DNA of 64,000 nt from Pseudomonas sp. P5_109 (GCF_034009455.1 NZ_CP125380.1:489501-553500); one strand, 5' to 3'; positions 19,925 to 29,155 are shown, counted from the first letter of the stretch. A program made the numbers and translations. Notes: generated by a model from the letters alone, not told the origin.

Positions 19925-22900
19925 TTAGCCGATCGTCATCAAGCTCGCATTACCACCCGCCGCCGCAGTGTTAACGCTCAACGCACGCTCGATCACCAGA
20001 CGCTCCAACGCAATGTTGGTTTCGCCCTGCGACAGACCCTGCACACCGACGATGGCGCCGGCACGCTTGGCCACTTGCTGGCACACCGCACGCAACTGGT
20101 CGGAATGGCCGTGATGCAGAACCGCATCAAACACCACTTCGTCCTTGTTCCAGTCGGAAACCAGCTTGATGCGTGCCTGAATGTCCTTCGGCAGGCGTGC
20201 GAACAAAGCCTTGCTCAAGTCGGTTTCCGGCCAGACCGCCGAGCCGCCGACAGCCAATACCGCCGCCAGTTGAGTCAGCAGGTCGCCTTCGACTTCCGCC
20301 AGGCACAGCACGTGCTCGCGCGGCAGGATCGCGTAGCTGTTGCGCTCGCCGGTCGGGCCGGCCAGAAGGCGGGTGATGCCGCTTTGCGATTGTGCGGCGA
20401 ACTGCACACACAGGGTGCTCAGGTCGGCGAACTTGTTGCTGTCGGCCCAGGCTTTCAGGGCAGTCAGCGGTTTGCTCATGGCTTCGCGCAGACGAACGTC
20501 CGGTGCTGCGGCGGCATCGCCACGAGCGAAGGATTGTTCGATCGCATCCGCAGGGCGGGTCGACAACAAACGGTACAGATACAGCGGGCCACCGGCTTTC
20601 GGACCGGTGCCCGACAGGCCTTCGCCGCCGAATGGCTGCACGCCTACTACTGCGCCAACGATGTTGCGGTTGACGTAGACGTTACCGGCATTGACGTTGT
20701 CGATCACCTTGGCGATGGTCTCGTCGATGCGGGTATGCACGCCCAGGGTCAGGCCGTAGCCGGAAGCGTTGATCTGGCCGATCAGTTGATCGATATCCTT
20801 GCGCTTGTAGCGGACCACGTGCAGCACCGGACCGAAGATCTCCCGCTGCAACTCGTCGAAGCTTTCCAGTTCGATCAGCGTCGGCATTACGAAGGTGCCG
20901 CGTTTGACTTCTTCGGCGTCGGCAATGGCCACCTGGTACACGCTGCGACCTTTGTCGCGCATGGCCTGGATGTGCTTCTCGATACCCGCCTTGGCTTCGG
21001 CGTCGATCACCGGGCCGATGTCCACGGACAGGCGCTCAGGGTTACCGAGACGGCTTTCAGCCATCGCGCCCTTGAGCATTTCGATGACGCGATCAGCGGA
21101 ATCTTCCTGCAGGCACAGGACGCGCAGGGCCGAGCAACGCTGGCCGGCGCTGTCGAAAGCCGAGGAAACCACGTCGATCACGACTTGTTCGGTCAGTGCC
21201 GAAGAGTCGACGATCATCGCGTTCTGGCCACCGGTTTCGGCGATCAGCGGGATAGGGCGACCCTGGCTGTCCAGGCGACCGGCGATGTTGCGTTGCAGCA
21301 AGCGCGCGACTTCGGTGGAACCGGTGAACATCACGCCTTTGACGCGATCGTCGCCGACCAGGCCGGCACCGACGGTTTCGCCGCGACCTGGCAGCAGTTG
21401 CAGCACGCCTTCAGGGATACCGGCTTCGAGCAGCAAGCGTACGGCTTGGGCAGCGACCAGAGGAGTTTGCTCCGCAGGCTTGGCCAATACCGGGTTACCG
21501 GCGGCCAGGGCTGCAGCCACTTGACCACTGAAGATCGCCAGCGGGAAGTTCCACGGGCTGATGCACACCACAGGACCCAATGGGCGGTGAGCGTCATTGG
21601 TGAAGTCGTTGCGCGCCTGCACCGCGTAATAACGCAGGAAGTCCACGGCTTCACGCACTTCGGCGATGGCGTTGGCGAAAGTCTTGCCGGCTTCGCGAGC
21701 CAGCAGGCCCATCAACGGCTGGATCTCGGCTTCCATCAGATCGGCGGCACGTTCCAGGATCGCGGCGCGTTCGGCGGGCGGGGTGGCCTGCCAGATTGGC
21801 GCAGCGTTGAGGGCGCACTGGATTGCATTGTCGACGTCTTCGACGGTGGCTTCCTGCACATGGCCGACCACGTCACGCAGGTCGGACGGGTTCAGCACCG
21901 GTGCCGGAGCTTCGTTGCTCGAGACGCAGCCGAGCATCGGCGCCGCTTTCCAGTGGTTGTGTGCGGTAGCGAGCAGCGCGCAGGACAGGGACGCCAAACG
22001 ATGTTCGTTGGCCATGTCGATGCCGCTGGAGTTGGCGCGCTCGGAGCCATACAGGTCACGCGGCAGCGGAATGCGCGGGTGCGGCAGGCCGAAACCACCT
22101 TCCACGGTCGCCATCTGCTCGATCTGAGCAACCGGATCGGCCACCAATTCCTGAATCGAAATCGACTGATCGGCGATGCGGTTGACGAACGAGGTGTTCG
22201 CGCCGTTTTCCAGCAGTCGACGTACCAGATAGGCCAACAGGGTTTCGTGGGTGCCGACCGGGGCGTACACGCGGCACGGACGGTTCAGCTTGCCTTCGGA
22301 AACTTTGCCTACAACCTGTTCGTACAGTGGTTCACCCATGCCGTGCAGGCACTGGAACTCGTACTGGCCTGGGTAATAGTTCTGACCGGCGATGTGATAA
22401 ATGGCCGACAGGGTGTGGGCGTTGTGCGTGGCGAACTGCGGATAGATGACTTCCGGTACCGACAGCAGTTTGCGCGCGCAAGCGATGTAGGACACGTCGG
22501 TGTACACCTTGCGGGTGTAGACCGGGTAGCCTTCCAGGCCTTCGACCTGGGCGCGCTTGATTTCGCTGTCCCAGTACGCACCTTTCACCAGGCGGATCAT
22601 CAGGCGATGACGGCTGCGGCGAGCCAGGTCGATCACGTAGTCGATCACGTACGGGCAACGCTTCTGGTAAGCCTGGATGACGAAACCGATGCCGTTCCAG
22701 CCAGTCAGTTGCGGCTCGAAGCACAGGCGCTCGAGCAGATCCAGCGACAGCTCCAGACGGTCGGCTTCTTCGGCATCGATGTTCAGGCCGATGTCGTATT
22801 GCTTGGCCAGCAAGGTCAGCGACAGCAGGCGCGGGTACAACTCGTCCATCACGCGCTCGTACTGCGCACGGCTGTAGCGCGGGTGCAGGGCGGACAGCTT

Positions 22901-23875
22901 GATCGAGATGCCCGGGCCTTCATAAATCCCACGACCGTGGGAGGCTTTGCCGATCGAGTGGATGGCTTGTTCGTACGAGGCCAGGTACTTCTGCGCGTCG
23001 TGCTCGGTGAGCGCGGCTTCACCCAGCATGTCGTAGGAATAGCGGAAGCCCTTGGCTTCGAACTTGCTGGCGTTGGCCAGGGCTTCGGCGATGGTTTCAC
23101 CGGTGACGAACTGCTCGCCCATCAGGCGCATGGCCATGTCGACGCCCTTGCGGATCATCGGCTCGCCGCTCTTGCCGATGATGCGGCTCAGGGACGACGT
23201 CAGGCCGGCTTCGTTGTGGGTCGACACCAGTTTGCCGGTCAGCAGCAGGCCCCAGGTGGCGGCGTTGACGAACAGCGACGGGCTGTTGCCCAGGTGCGGA
23301 TGCCAGTTACCGGTGCTGATCTTGTCGCGGATCAGGGCGTCGCGGGTGCCTTTGTCCGGGATGCGCAGCAGCGCTTCGGCCAGGCACATCAGTGCCACGC
23401 CTTCCTGGGACGACAGGGAGAATTCCTGCAGCAGGCCCTGAACGATGCCGGCACGGCCGCCAGCGCTCTTCTGGTTGCGCAGTTTTTCAGCAATCGAGGC
23501 AGCGAGTTTGTTGGTGGCTTCGGCCATCGGTGCCGGCAGGCGAGCCTGCTCGATCAGCATCGGTACCACTTCCGGCTCAGGGCGACGGTAGGCGGCGGTG
23601 ATCGAAGCGCGCAGTACCGATTGCGGCAAGATGCTTTCGGCGAATTCGAGGAAGCACTGGTGGGCGTGATCCAGAGGCGCGTCGACGCTGTCGTCGGAAT
23701 CCTTGGTCATACCGCTCAGCTCAGTCAGGGTTGCACCACCCTCGAGTTTTTCCAGGTAATTGAAGATTGCCTGCTTGATCAGCCAGTGCGGCGTGCGATC
23801 AATCGAGGTCGCGGCGGCCTTGAGGCGTTCGCGGGTCGGGTCGTCAAGTTTGACCCCAAGGGTGGTGGTAGCCAT
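19925..23875 (-). CDS. putA: Trifunctional PutA: proline dehydrogenase / P5C dehydrogenase / transcriptional repressor
   Basis: 1316 residues, full length. The N-terminus is a ribbon-helix-helix DNA-binding domain (TTLGVKLDDPTRERLKAAA, about 3-47). The proline dehydrogenase barrel follows, with SIKLSALHPRY, IDAEEADRLELSLDLLE and RLVKGAYWDSEIKRAQ. The aldehyde dehydrogenase domain has PWNFPLAIF, ETGGQNAMIVDSS and the catalytic cysteine in SAGQRCSALR (about 900-920). It oxidises proline to glutamate at the membrane and, without proline, represses putA and putP. The start ATG at 23875 has GAGGAT upstream. It is divergent from putP across a region with five probable PutA sites. Confidence 0.97.
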   Translation of the reverse strand: MATTTLGVKLDDPTRERLKAAATSIDRTPHWLIKQAIFNYLEKLEGGATLTELSGMTKDSDDSVDAPLDHAHQCFLEFAESILPQSVLRASITAAYRRPEPEVVPMLIEQARLPAPMAEATNKLAASIAEKLRNQKSAGGRAGIVQGLLQEFSLSSQEGVALMCLAEALLRIPDKGTRDALIRDKISTGNWHPHLGNSPSLFVNAATWGLLLTGKLVSTHNEAGLTSSLSRIIGKSGEPMIRKGVDMAMRLMGEQFVTGETIAEALANASKFEAKGFRYSYDMLGEAALTEHDAQKYLASYEQAIHSIGKASHGRGIYEGPGISIKLSALHPRYSRAQYERVMDELYPRLLSLTLLAKQYDIGLNIDAEEADRLELSLDLLERLCFEPQLTGWNGIGFVIQAYQKRCPYVIDYVIDLARRSRHRLMIRLVKGAYWDSEIKRAQVEGLEGYPVYTRKVYTDVSYIACARKLLSVPEVIYPQFATHNAHTLSAIYHIAGQNYYPGQYEFQCLHGMGEPLYEQVVGKVSEGKLNRPCRVYAPVGTHETLLAYLVRRLLENGANTSFVNRIADQSISIQELVADPVAQIEQMATVEGGFGLPHPRIPLPRDLYGSERANSSGIDMANEHRLASLSCALLATAHNHWKAAPMLGCVSSNEAPAPVLNPSDLRDVVGHVQEATVEDVDNAIQCALNAAPIWQATPPAERAAILERAADLMEAEIQPLMGLLAREAGKTFANAIAEVREAVDFLRYYAVQARNDFTNDAHRPLGPVVCISPWNFPLAIFSGQVAAALAAGNPVLAKPAEQTPLVAAQAVRLLLEAGIPEGVLQLLPGRGETVGAGLVGDDRVKGVMFTGSTEVARLLQRNIAGRLDSQGRPIPLIAETGGQNAMIVDSSALTEQVVIDVVSSAFDSAGQRCSALRVLCLQEDSADRVIEMLKGAMAESRLGNPERLSVDIGPVIDAEAKAGIEKHIQAMRDKGRSVYQVAIADAEEVKRGTFVMPTLIELESFDELQREIFGPVLHVVRYKRKDIDQLIGQINASGYGLTLGVHTRIDETIAKVIDNVNAGNVYVNRNIVGAVVGVQPFGGEGLSGTGPKAGGPLYLYRLLSTRPADAIEQSFARGDAAAAPDVRLREAMSKPLTALKAWADSNKFADLSTLCVQFAAQSQSGITRLLAGPTGERNSYAILPREHVLCLAEVEGDLLTQLAAVLAVGGSAVWPETDLSKALFARLPKDIQARIKLVSDWNKDEVVFDAVLHHGHSDQLRAVCQQVAKRAGAIVGVQGLSQGETNIALERLVIERALSVNTAAAGGNASLMTIG

Positions 23876-24335
23876 GTTTTTATCCTCATGTTTGCCACGA
23901 CTGCGTGGCCTCAGCTGGCGGCAAGATTAGCCGTGCGCTGACATAGGTGCAACCGGGTGCAACCCTTTTTTGTCGGAATGTGTAGCAGCTTGTCGGGAAT
24001 AGAACAGCAGGTAGGATCTGGCGCTTCTGCATGGTGCTTTTACTTCTAGTAACGCACCCGGACTACCGTAAAAGGGAGTAAAAACCGTAGGATTTATCGC
24101 AAAACGACTAGGGTGCAACTTATTCTCAAGAAACTGGTTGCACCTTATTTGCTTTGTTGAATAGCATTCGCGCCCAAGGTGCAACCAGAACAAAATCCGG
24201 GTGCTCCGGCTGATGGCTTTCCTGGGGAAACATCAGTCATAAATGCGCGGGAATCCGGATCGTCTGTCAAACGTATGCGTTTGCGAGCGGTTCACCAGCC
24301 GCCGCTACATAAAAACAAAGCCAGGGCGTAACTTA
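23876..24335. promoter_or_regulatory. putA-putP control region with five GTTGCA sites
   Basis: About 460 bp between divergent putA and putP, with no gene. Five copies of the PutA recognition core GTTGCA/TGCAAC occur at 23948-23953, 23958-23963, 24114-24119, 24137-24142 and 24180-24185. Four of the five are embedded in GGTGCAACC. In E. coli PutA binds GTTGCA sites in the put intergenic region (established). The sites form a doublet near putA and a triplet nearer the middle, so looping repression is plausible. Confidence 0.8.
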
Positions 24336-25820
24336 ATGAGCGTAAGCAATCCAACCCTGATCACGTTCGTGATCTATATCGCAGCAATGGTGCTGATCGG
24401 CTTGATGGCCTATCGCTCCACCAACAACCTTTCCGACTACATTCTGGGCGGCCGTAGCCTGGGTAGCGTCGTGACCGCACTGTCCGCCGGTGCCTCCGAC
24501 ATGAGCGGCTGGTTGTTGATGGGCTTGCCCGGCGCGATCTACATGTCCGGTCTTTCCGAAAGCTGGATCGCCATCGGCCTGATCGTCGGCGCCTACCTGA
24601 ACTGGCTGTTCGTCGCCGGCCGCCTGCGCGTGCAGACCGAGCACAACGGTGATGCACTGACCCTGCCGGACTACTTCGCCAGCCGTTTCGAAGACAAGAG
24701 CGGCCTGCTGCGGATCATCTCCGCCGTCGTGATCCTGGTGTTCTTCACCATTTACTGCGCTTCCGGCATCGTGGCCGGTGCCCGTCTGTTCGAAAGCACC
24801 TTCGGCATGTCCTACGAGACCGCGCTGTGGGCCGGCGCTGCGGCGACGATTGCCTACACCTTCATCGGTGGTTTCCTGGCAGTGAGCTGGACCGATACCG
24901 TACAAGCCACCCTGATGATCTTCGCGCTGATCCTGACGCCGATCATCGTGCTGCTGGCTACCGGCGGCGTCGACACCACTTTCCTGGCTATCGAAGCGCA
25001 AGATCCAAGCAACTTCGACATGCTCAAGGGCACCACTTTCATCGGCATCATCTCGCTGATGGGCTGGGGTCTGGGCTACTTCGGCCAGCCGCACATCCTG
25101 GCGCGTTTCATGGCTGCCGATTCGGTCAAGTCGATCGCCAAGGCCCGTCGCATCTCCATGACCTGGATGATCCTGTGCCTGGGCGGCACCGTAGCTGTGG
25201 GCTTCTTCGGTATCGCTTATTTCTCGGCACATCCTGAGCTGGCCGGTGCCGTTACCGAAAACCCTGAGCGCGTGTTCATCGAACTGGCCAAGATCCTGTT
25301 CAACCCATGGATCGCGGGTATCCTGCTGTCGGCCATTCTGGCTGCCGTCATGAGTACCCTGAGCTGCCAGCTGCTGGTGTGCTCGAGCGCCCTGACCGAA
25401 GACTTCTACAAGACCTTCCTGCGCAAATCCGCTTCCCAGGTCGAGCTGGTCTGGGTCGGTCGCGCCATGGTGCTGCTGGTTGCCCTGATCGCCATCGCTC
25501 TGGCCTCCAACCCGGAAAACCGTGTTCTGGGCCTGGTGAGCTACGCCTGGGCCGGTTTCGGTGCCGCATTCGGTCCGGTCGTACTGATCTCCGTGATCTG
25601 GAAAGACATGACCCGCAACGGCGCACTGGCCGGCATCCTGGTCGGCGCGATCACCGTGATCGTCTGGAAACACTTCGAACTGCTGGGCCTGTACGAAATC
25701 ATCCCAGGCTTCATCTTCGCCAGCCTGGCGATCTACTTCGTCAGCAAAATGGGCACGCCGACTGCTGGTATGTTCCAGCGGTTTGCGGCTGCAGAGAATG
25801 ATTACCGCTTGAACAAGTAA
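24336..25820 (+). CDS. putP: Sodium/proline symporter
   Basis: 494 residues, 12-13 membrane spans, sodium:solute symporter family. The N-terminal TM1-2 region reads LITFVIYIAAMVLIGLMAYR, then DYILGGRSLG, SAGASDMSGWLLMGLPGA (Na+/proline site region) and GYFGQPHILARFMA. It imports proline with Na+ to feed PutA. The start is the ATG at 24336 (MSVSNPTL); the 31 codons upstream are cysteine/arginine-rich and not part of the family. A terminator follows. Confidence 0.96.
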   Translation: MSVSNPTLITFVIYIAAMVLIGLMAYRSTNNLSDYILGGRSLGSVVTALSAGASDMSGWLLMGLPGAIYMSGLSESWIAIGLIVGAYLNWLFVAGRLRVQTEHNGDALTLPDYFASRFEDKSGLLRIISAVVILVFFTIYCASGIVAGARLFESTFGMSYETALWAGAAATIAYTFIGGFLAVSWTDTVQATLMIFALILTPIIVLLATGGVDTTFLAIEAQDPSNFDMLKGTTFIGIISLMGWGLGYFGQPHILARFMAADSVKSIAKARRISMTWMILCLGGTVAVGFFGIAYFSAHPELAGAVTENPERVFIELAKILFNPWIAGILLSAILAAVMSTLSCQLLVCSSALTEDFYKTFLRKSASQVELVWVGRAMVLLVALIAIALASNPENRVLGLVSYAWAGFGAAFGPVVLISVIWKDMTRNGALAGILVGAITVIVWKHFELLGLYEIIPGFIFASLAIYFVSKMGTPTAGMFQRFAAAENDYRLNK

Positions 25821-25852
25821 TCGTTTGAGGTCATCCCATCGCGGATGAAAGA

Positions 25853-25888
25853 ACGGCTCGCAGCCTTTGGGTGCGGGCCGTTTTTTTT
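25853..25888 (+). terminator. Rho-independent terminator of putP
   Basis: ACGGCTCGCAGCC, loop TTTG, then GGTGCGGGCCGT and eight T; the stem has a few wobbles. It starts 32 bp after the putP stop. Confidence 0.88.
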
Positions 25889-26100
25889 GTGAGCCATGTC
25901 CGAAACGGGCATTGGCCTTACTTCAATTTTCGTCGCCTTTTTCTGTATTACTCGTGGGAAATCTCCTGTTCGCTCTGCACTGTCTTGAATTGCCTCTGCG
26001 CCCACGTACTTTGTGTTCGCCCACTCATTCCGGGGTGGTGCGATTCATATAACAGAGGCGTGCGCCTTGCTGGCGCGTCAGAGGACAAGGAGTTCAAGCA

Positions 26101-27513
26101 ATGGCCGACGGATATTTCATTCGCAAGGGTGACAAGACCACCTGTGGTGGCGAGGTACTGGAAGGCGATTCGCGCATGATCATCTCTGGCGCCGCGCAAG
26201 CGCGCGAAGGGGACCAGGTATCTTGCGGAAAAAACAATAAAACCTATGTGGTCGTTGGCGGTGTTTCATACTTCAACAGTCAAGACAGGCTTGTAGCAGG
26301 CTCGCTGGATAGCTTCAGTAGTTGTCCTTGCAGAGCCGGGCTTATTCCATCGCAGTTCTCGGCGGTATACGGATCCAGCCACAGCGCGGAATCTCTCACC
26401 AGACTGGCCGCCACTGCGCAGGCCGCGCCCGTTGCTGCCAGCACTCCGGTAACGTCACGATCCTCCAGCTACACGCCTGCGCCTGGCTCTCACGTGCCGC
26501 TGCGTGACAACAGCGCGCAAGCGGTAGAGCCAGGTTTTTACATCGTTCCAAAGAGCACCACCCGTGAAGAGCTTGAGGCCTCGCTGTTCACCCTGCGCGA
26601 CCCGGCGGTGATGGGCAAATTCAAGTTGCTCAATCCCAATCTGCGCGATATCAAAGCCGGCTCGATGATCGTGCTGAGCGACCCGAATAACTTCCAGTGC
26701 ACTCGTGAAGAGGCGCTGCTCATGAATGTGGCAGCCAAGACCAACGAGATACTTGAAACGCTCAGCCCGGCAGAAGCGGATTTCATGGTGGAACATCGGG
26801 ATGCCATCCAGACAATCTTGGGCTTCGGTTCTGGCGCCATTGGCGTCGGCGCGAGTATTTTCAAGAATAATCTGGATAACGTTGGCGGTACCTTGCGTGA
26901 AATGGAAGCGCTGCATCAGCGTTCATTCCTGCGCGATGGGCATCTGAACTCACCGACATTTTTGGCTGAGCGCCAAAAGCTGCTGGCACAACTCGATAGT
27001 CACCTGACCAGCCTGACGCGCAAAGGCATCGGTTTCCCACATCACCCCAATTTGAACCGTGCAATGTTCCTATCTCCCCCCAGTCTGGTTCACCGCTGGA
27101 CTGAAGCCGGCGGCGTGGGGCAGATGCCGGGGTATGCGACTCATCTTGAAGGTGTGGCTAGGGCATCCAAATATCTGAACTACGGTGGCTGGGCTGGCAC
27201 TGCTCTTGGTGGTGGGGCGTCGGTTATGAAAGTTCATGATGTCTGTAATGCAGGGAATACCGAAGTTTGCGAGCGGGTTAAGTTTACTGAAACGGGGAGT
27301 TTTGTTGGGGGGATTGGTGGCGGCATGTTCGCTGGAGCGATAAGCGCTCACATTCTCGGTGGAATCTGCGTGGGGCTTGGAATTCCTACGGGAGGTTTCT
27401 CTACGCTAGCTTGTGCCGTTTTAGCAACCGGAGCGACAACCCTTTCAGCAAGCTATGTCGGAGAGAAAGTTGGCGAAACTACAGCCGAAAAAATATATGA
27501 GGCTCTTAATTGA
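26101..27513 (+). CDS. PAAR-domain type VI secretion effector with glycine-rich, probably pore-forming C-terminus
   Basis: 470 residues. Residues 1-90 form a PAAR-type spike-tip domain (IRKGDKTTCGGEVLEGDSRM, AAQAREGDQVSCG). About 140-200 resembles a LysM-like module (FYIVPKSTTREELEASLF, FKLLNPNLRDIKAGSMIVLS). The C-terminus (about 360-470) alternates glycine-zipper-like hydrophobic stretches: GGWAGTALGGGAS, GGIGGGMFAGAISAHILGG, FSTLACAVLATGATT. That suggests membrane insertion. I see no nuclease or lipase motif. The last 50 codons are AT-richer than the head, and homologous tails recur twice downstream. The TGA overlaps the TTG start of an immunity gene. No T6SS structural genes are in the window, so delivery is inferred from the PAAR domain. 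Confidence 0.82.
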   Translation: MADGYFIRKGDKTTCGGEVLEGDSRMIISGAAQAREGDQVSCGKNNKTYVVVGGVSYFNSQDRLVAGSLDSFSSCPCRAGLIPSQFSAVYGSSHSAESLTRLAATAQAAPVAASTPVTSRSSSYTPAPGSHVPLRDNSAQAVEPGFYIVPKSTTREELEASLFTLRDPAVMGKFKLLNPNLRDIKAGSMIVLSDPNNFQCTREEALLMNVAAKTNEILETLSPAEADFMVEHRDAIQTILGFGSGAIGVGASIFKNNLDNVGGTLREMEALHQRSFLRDGHLNSPTFLAERQKLLAQLDSHLTSLTRKGIGFPHHPNLNRAMFLSPPSLVHRWTEAGGVGQMPGYATHLEGVARASKYLNYGGWAGTALGGGASVMKVHDVCNAGNTEVCERVKFTETGSFVGGIGGGMFAGAISAHILGGICVGLGIPTGGFSTLACAVLATGATTLSASYVGEKVGETTAEKIYEALN

Positions 27514-27896
27514 CCTTGAGCACAGCCGACACGTTATTCCTTGTTTTAGGAGTTGTTGATATCTCAGGGCTGTTCGCGGGAATCGGCTACATGCTTTTTC
27601 TCGCAAACACAAAAATGGATATTCTTCAAAGGTGTTTTAAAAACAGCTGGGGCGTTACGGAGGGGTATGCCTTTGGGTATAGCGGGGTGTGGGGAAGAAT
27701 AATTATAATTGGTCGTATATCAGGTTATGTGGCCTTCTCTACCTTCTACATTAAGCGCGGACTTCTCAGTCCTGACGATTTAAAAGAGCTACCTGTTCCG
27801 CTCAAACAAAAACTAATCGCTTTGCAGTGGGTTGGTATAATTTTGTTGGTTGTTATGTTTGGTCTCGCGTTGCTAGCTGAATTTAATGTTGTTTGA
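27510..27896 (+). CDS. Putative membrane immunity protein 1 (cognate to PAAR effector)
   Basis: 128 residues with three or four hydrophobic segments (LFLVLGVVDISGLFAGIGYMLFL; IIIIGRISGYVAFSTFYI; WVGIILLVVMFGLALLA). It shares a pattern with the proteins at 28151 and 28689: TKxDxxxxxFKxS, then GR, then a hydrophobic segment, KRGLL..D, and PxPLKxKLxxLQW. The start is the TTG at 27510, overlapping the toxin stop (TTGA). It would sit in the inner membrane and block the effector pore (inference from linkage and paralogy). Confidence 0.75.
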   Translation: MTLSTADTLFLVLGVVDISGLFAGIGYMLFLANTKMDILQRCFKNSWGVTEGYAFGYSGVWGRIIIIGRISGYVAFSTFYIKRGLLSPDDLKELPVPLKQKLIALQWVGIILLVVMFGLALLAEFNVV

Positions 27897-28003
27897 TTAG
27901 GAGGGGCGTTCCTCTGAAAAAACTAAAAAAGGGAACGGGTTTATTACTGGAGTGAAGATAAAACAGTCCCCCTTCCGGTCCAGCCGCGCCGGTAGTAGGA
28001 AGT

Positions 28004-28154
28004 ATGTGCGTTGCCCTGGGAGTTCCAATAGGCGGCTTTTTCGCGCTTGCTTGCAGTATCGTTGCGGCGGGCGCTGGCTTTTATGCGGGGGGGTACGTTG
28101 GGAGAAATGAGTGGCAAGTTCATAGGCGAAGTGATTTACGAGTCGACGAAATGA
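28004..28154 (+). pseudogene. Orphan toxin C-terminal tail 2, frameshifted at a G7 run
   Basis: The translation MCVALGVPIGGFFALACSIV matches GGICVGLGIPTGGFSTLACAV of the full-length effector, but no PAAR head precedes it: an in-frame TAA lies just upstream near 27959. After YAGG the frame breaks at seven G (28087-28093). With six G it would read on as TLGEMSGKFIGEVIYESTK and stop at 28154, overlapping the next immunity ATG exactly as the intact pair does. The reading frame as given instead fuses the tail to the immunity gene, giving one apparent 176-codon ORF. It is a donor cassette or relic. Confidence 0.75.
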
Positions 28155-28534
28155 CTACTGCCGAAATGATTGCTCCCGGCTTGTGCGGCTTGGCGTTCGT
28201 ATTCGTACTTGTCGGTAACTGTTTCGCATTACACTTGGGCTATACGAAAAGAGAATTATTATTGGAGCATTTCAAAAATAGCTCTCCAAGCATATCTAAT
28301 GCTGTACGCATACATAAAAGTTGTTGGGGTAGGCTTCAGCTCGTGGGAAGCGCTTGTATGGTTCTTACTTTTCCAGATTTTTTCATCAGGCACGACGTTC
28401 TAAGTGTTCAGGACTTTGAAGATTTCCCCCGTCCACTAAGATGGAAGTTAGTCGTGTTGCAATGGAGTGTTATCGCTTCATTCACTGCTATGGCCTTACT
28501 GGTCGCGTTATGGAAATCAGGAGCGCTGAAATAG
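28151..28534 (+). CDS. Putative membrane immunity protein 2
   Basis: 127 residues, paralogue of the proteins at 27510 and 28689: LGYTKRELLLEHFKNSS, WGRLQLVGSACMVLTF, FPRPLRWKLVVLQW. Three hydrophobic segments. The ATG at 28151 overlaps the TGA of the (frame-corrected) toxin tail in ATGA. The G7 frameshift leaves this start in phase with the tail's uncorrected frame, so a fused product of 176 residues is also formally possible. It probably protects against a sibling effector carrying tail 2 (inference). Confidence 0.72.
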   Translation: MTTAEMIAPGLCGLAFVFVLVGNCFALHLGYTKRELLLEHFKNSSPSISNAVRIHKSCWGRLQLVGSACMVLTFPDFFIRHDVLSVQDFEDFPRPLRWKLVVLQWSVIASFTAMALLVALWKSGALK

Positions 28535-28548
28535 CTGGCTAAGACGCG

Positions 28549-28692
28549 ATGACGCCGCGGTTACCTAGCGCCGGCTTTGCGCGATTAGCATGTAGTATTC
28601 TGGTCGTTGGAGTTAGTTCTTATGCTGGAGGAGAATTTGGTGGTGTACTTGGCGAAATGGTCGGAGAACAGATTTACGAGGCAGTGAAGTGA
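28549..28692 (+). pseudogene. Orphan toxin C-terminal tail 3
   Basis: The 47-codon frame beginning MTPRLPSAGFARLACSILVV and continuing SSYAGGEFGGVLGEMVGEQIY matches the ends of the intact effector (SASYVGEKVGETTAEKIYEALN) and of tail 2. It has no PAAR head and no clear ribosome site. Its TGA overlaps the GTG of the following immunity gene (GTGA). It is best read as the residue of a displaced effector C-terminus kept as a recombination cassette. Confidence 0.72.
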
Positions 28693-29072
28693 TTACAGCT
28701 AAACTAATCATCGGCGGTTTGGGTGGCATGGTCATTATCTGCCAGTTCATCTGCATTGGAGTAGCTTTGTATCTGAGCTATACGAAGGGTGACTTGATGT
28801 CGTCGCACTTCAAAAGCAGCTCGTCTCTGCTGGTGTTCGGGATATATAAGAGTACGAGTCTTCATGGCAGATTGCTGTTGGTAGGAAGCATTTCTAGCAT
28901 ACTTACGTTTCCAGGGTTCTTCCTTAAGCGAGGTCTAGCCAATGCCGAGGACATAGATAGCTTCCCCCTCCCGCTTAAGCGCAAGCTTGTAATGTTGCAA
29001 TGGAGCTTTATTGGGCTTGTAGTTTCAATGATATTGCTTGTCGTGATAGGGAAAACGGATCTCCTCCATTAG
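28689..29072 (+). CDS. Putative membrane immunity protein 3
   Basis: 127 residues, third paralogue: LSYTKGDLMSSHFKSSS, HGRLLLVGSISSILTF, FFLKRGLANAEDIDSFPLPL, then KRKLVMLQW. Three or four membrane spans. The start is a GTG at 28689, coupled to toxin tail 3. It is closer to protein 2 than to protein 1 in the N-terminal half by eye. Function is inferred from the cassette architecture. Confidence 0.74.
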   Translation: MITAKLIIGGLGGMVIICQFICIGVALYLSYTKGDLMSSHFKSSSSLLVFGIYKSTSLHGRLLLVGSISSILTFPGFFLKRGLANAEDIDSFPLPLKRKLVMLQWSFIGLVVSMILLVVIGKTDLLH

Positions 29073-29155
29073 TCGAAAAGTGGGCAGCCGACCTGGTGGC
29101 GTGCCCATTATTTACACCCGTTCGCTGCTCGACCTGAACGATGGATCGCAAATAA

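Noticed and set aside
20075..23941. 1288-codon open frame antisense to putA
   Set aside because: It is the GC-skewed shadow of putA: low-complexity G/A/V/Q composition, no domain, and the opposite strand encodes all PutA motifs.
28004..28534. A single 176-residue fusion gene
   Set aside because: The first 49 codons match toxin tails and the rest match immunity proteins; the junction frame is explained by an extra G in a G7 run. Kept as two features.
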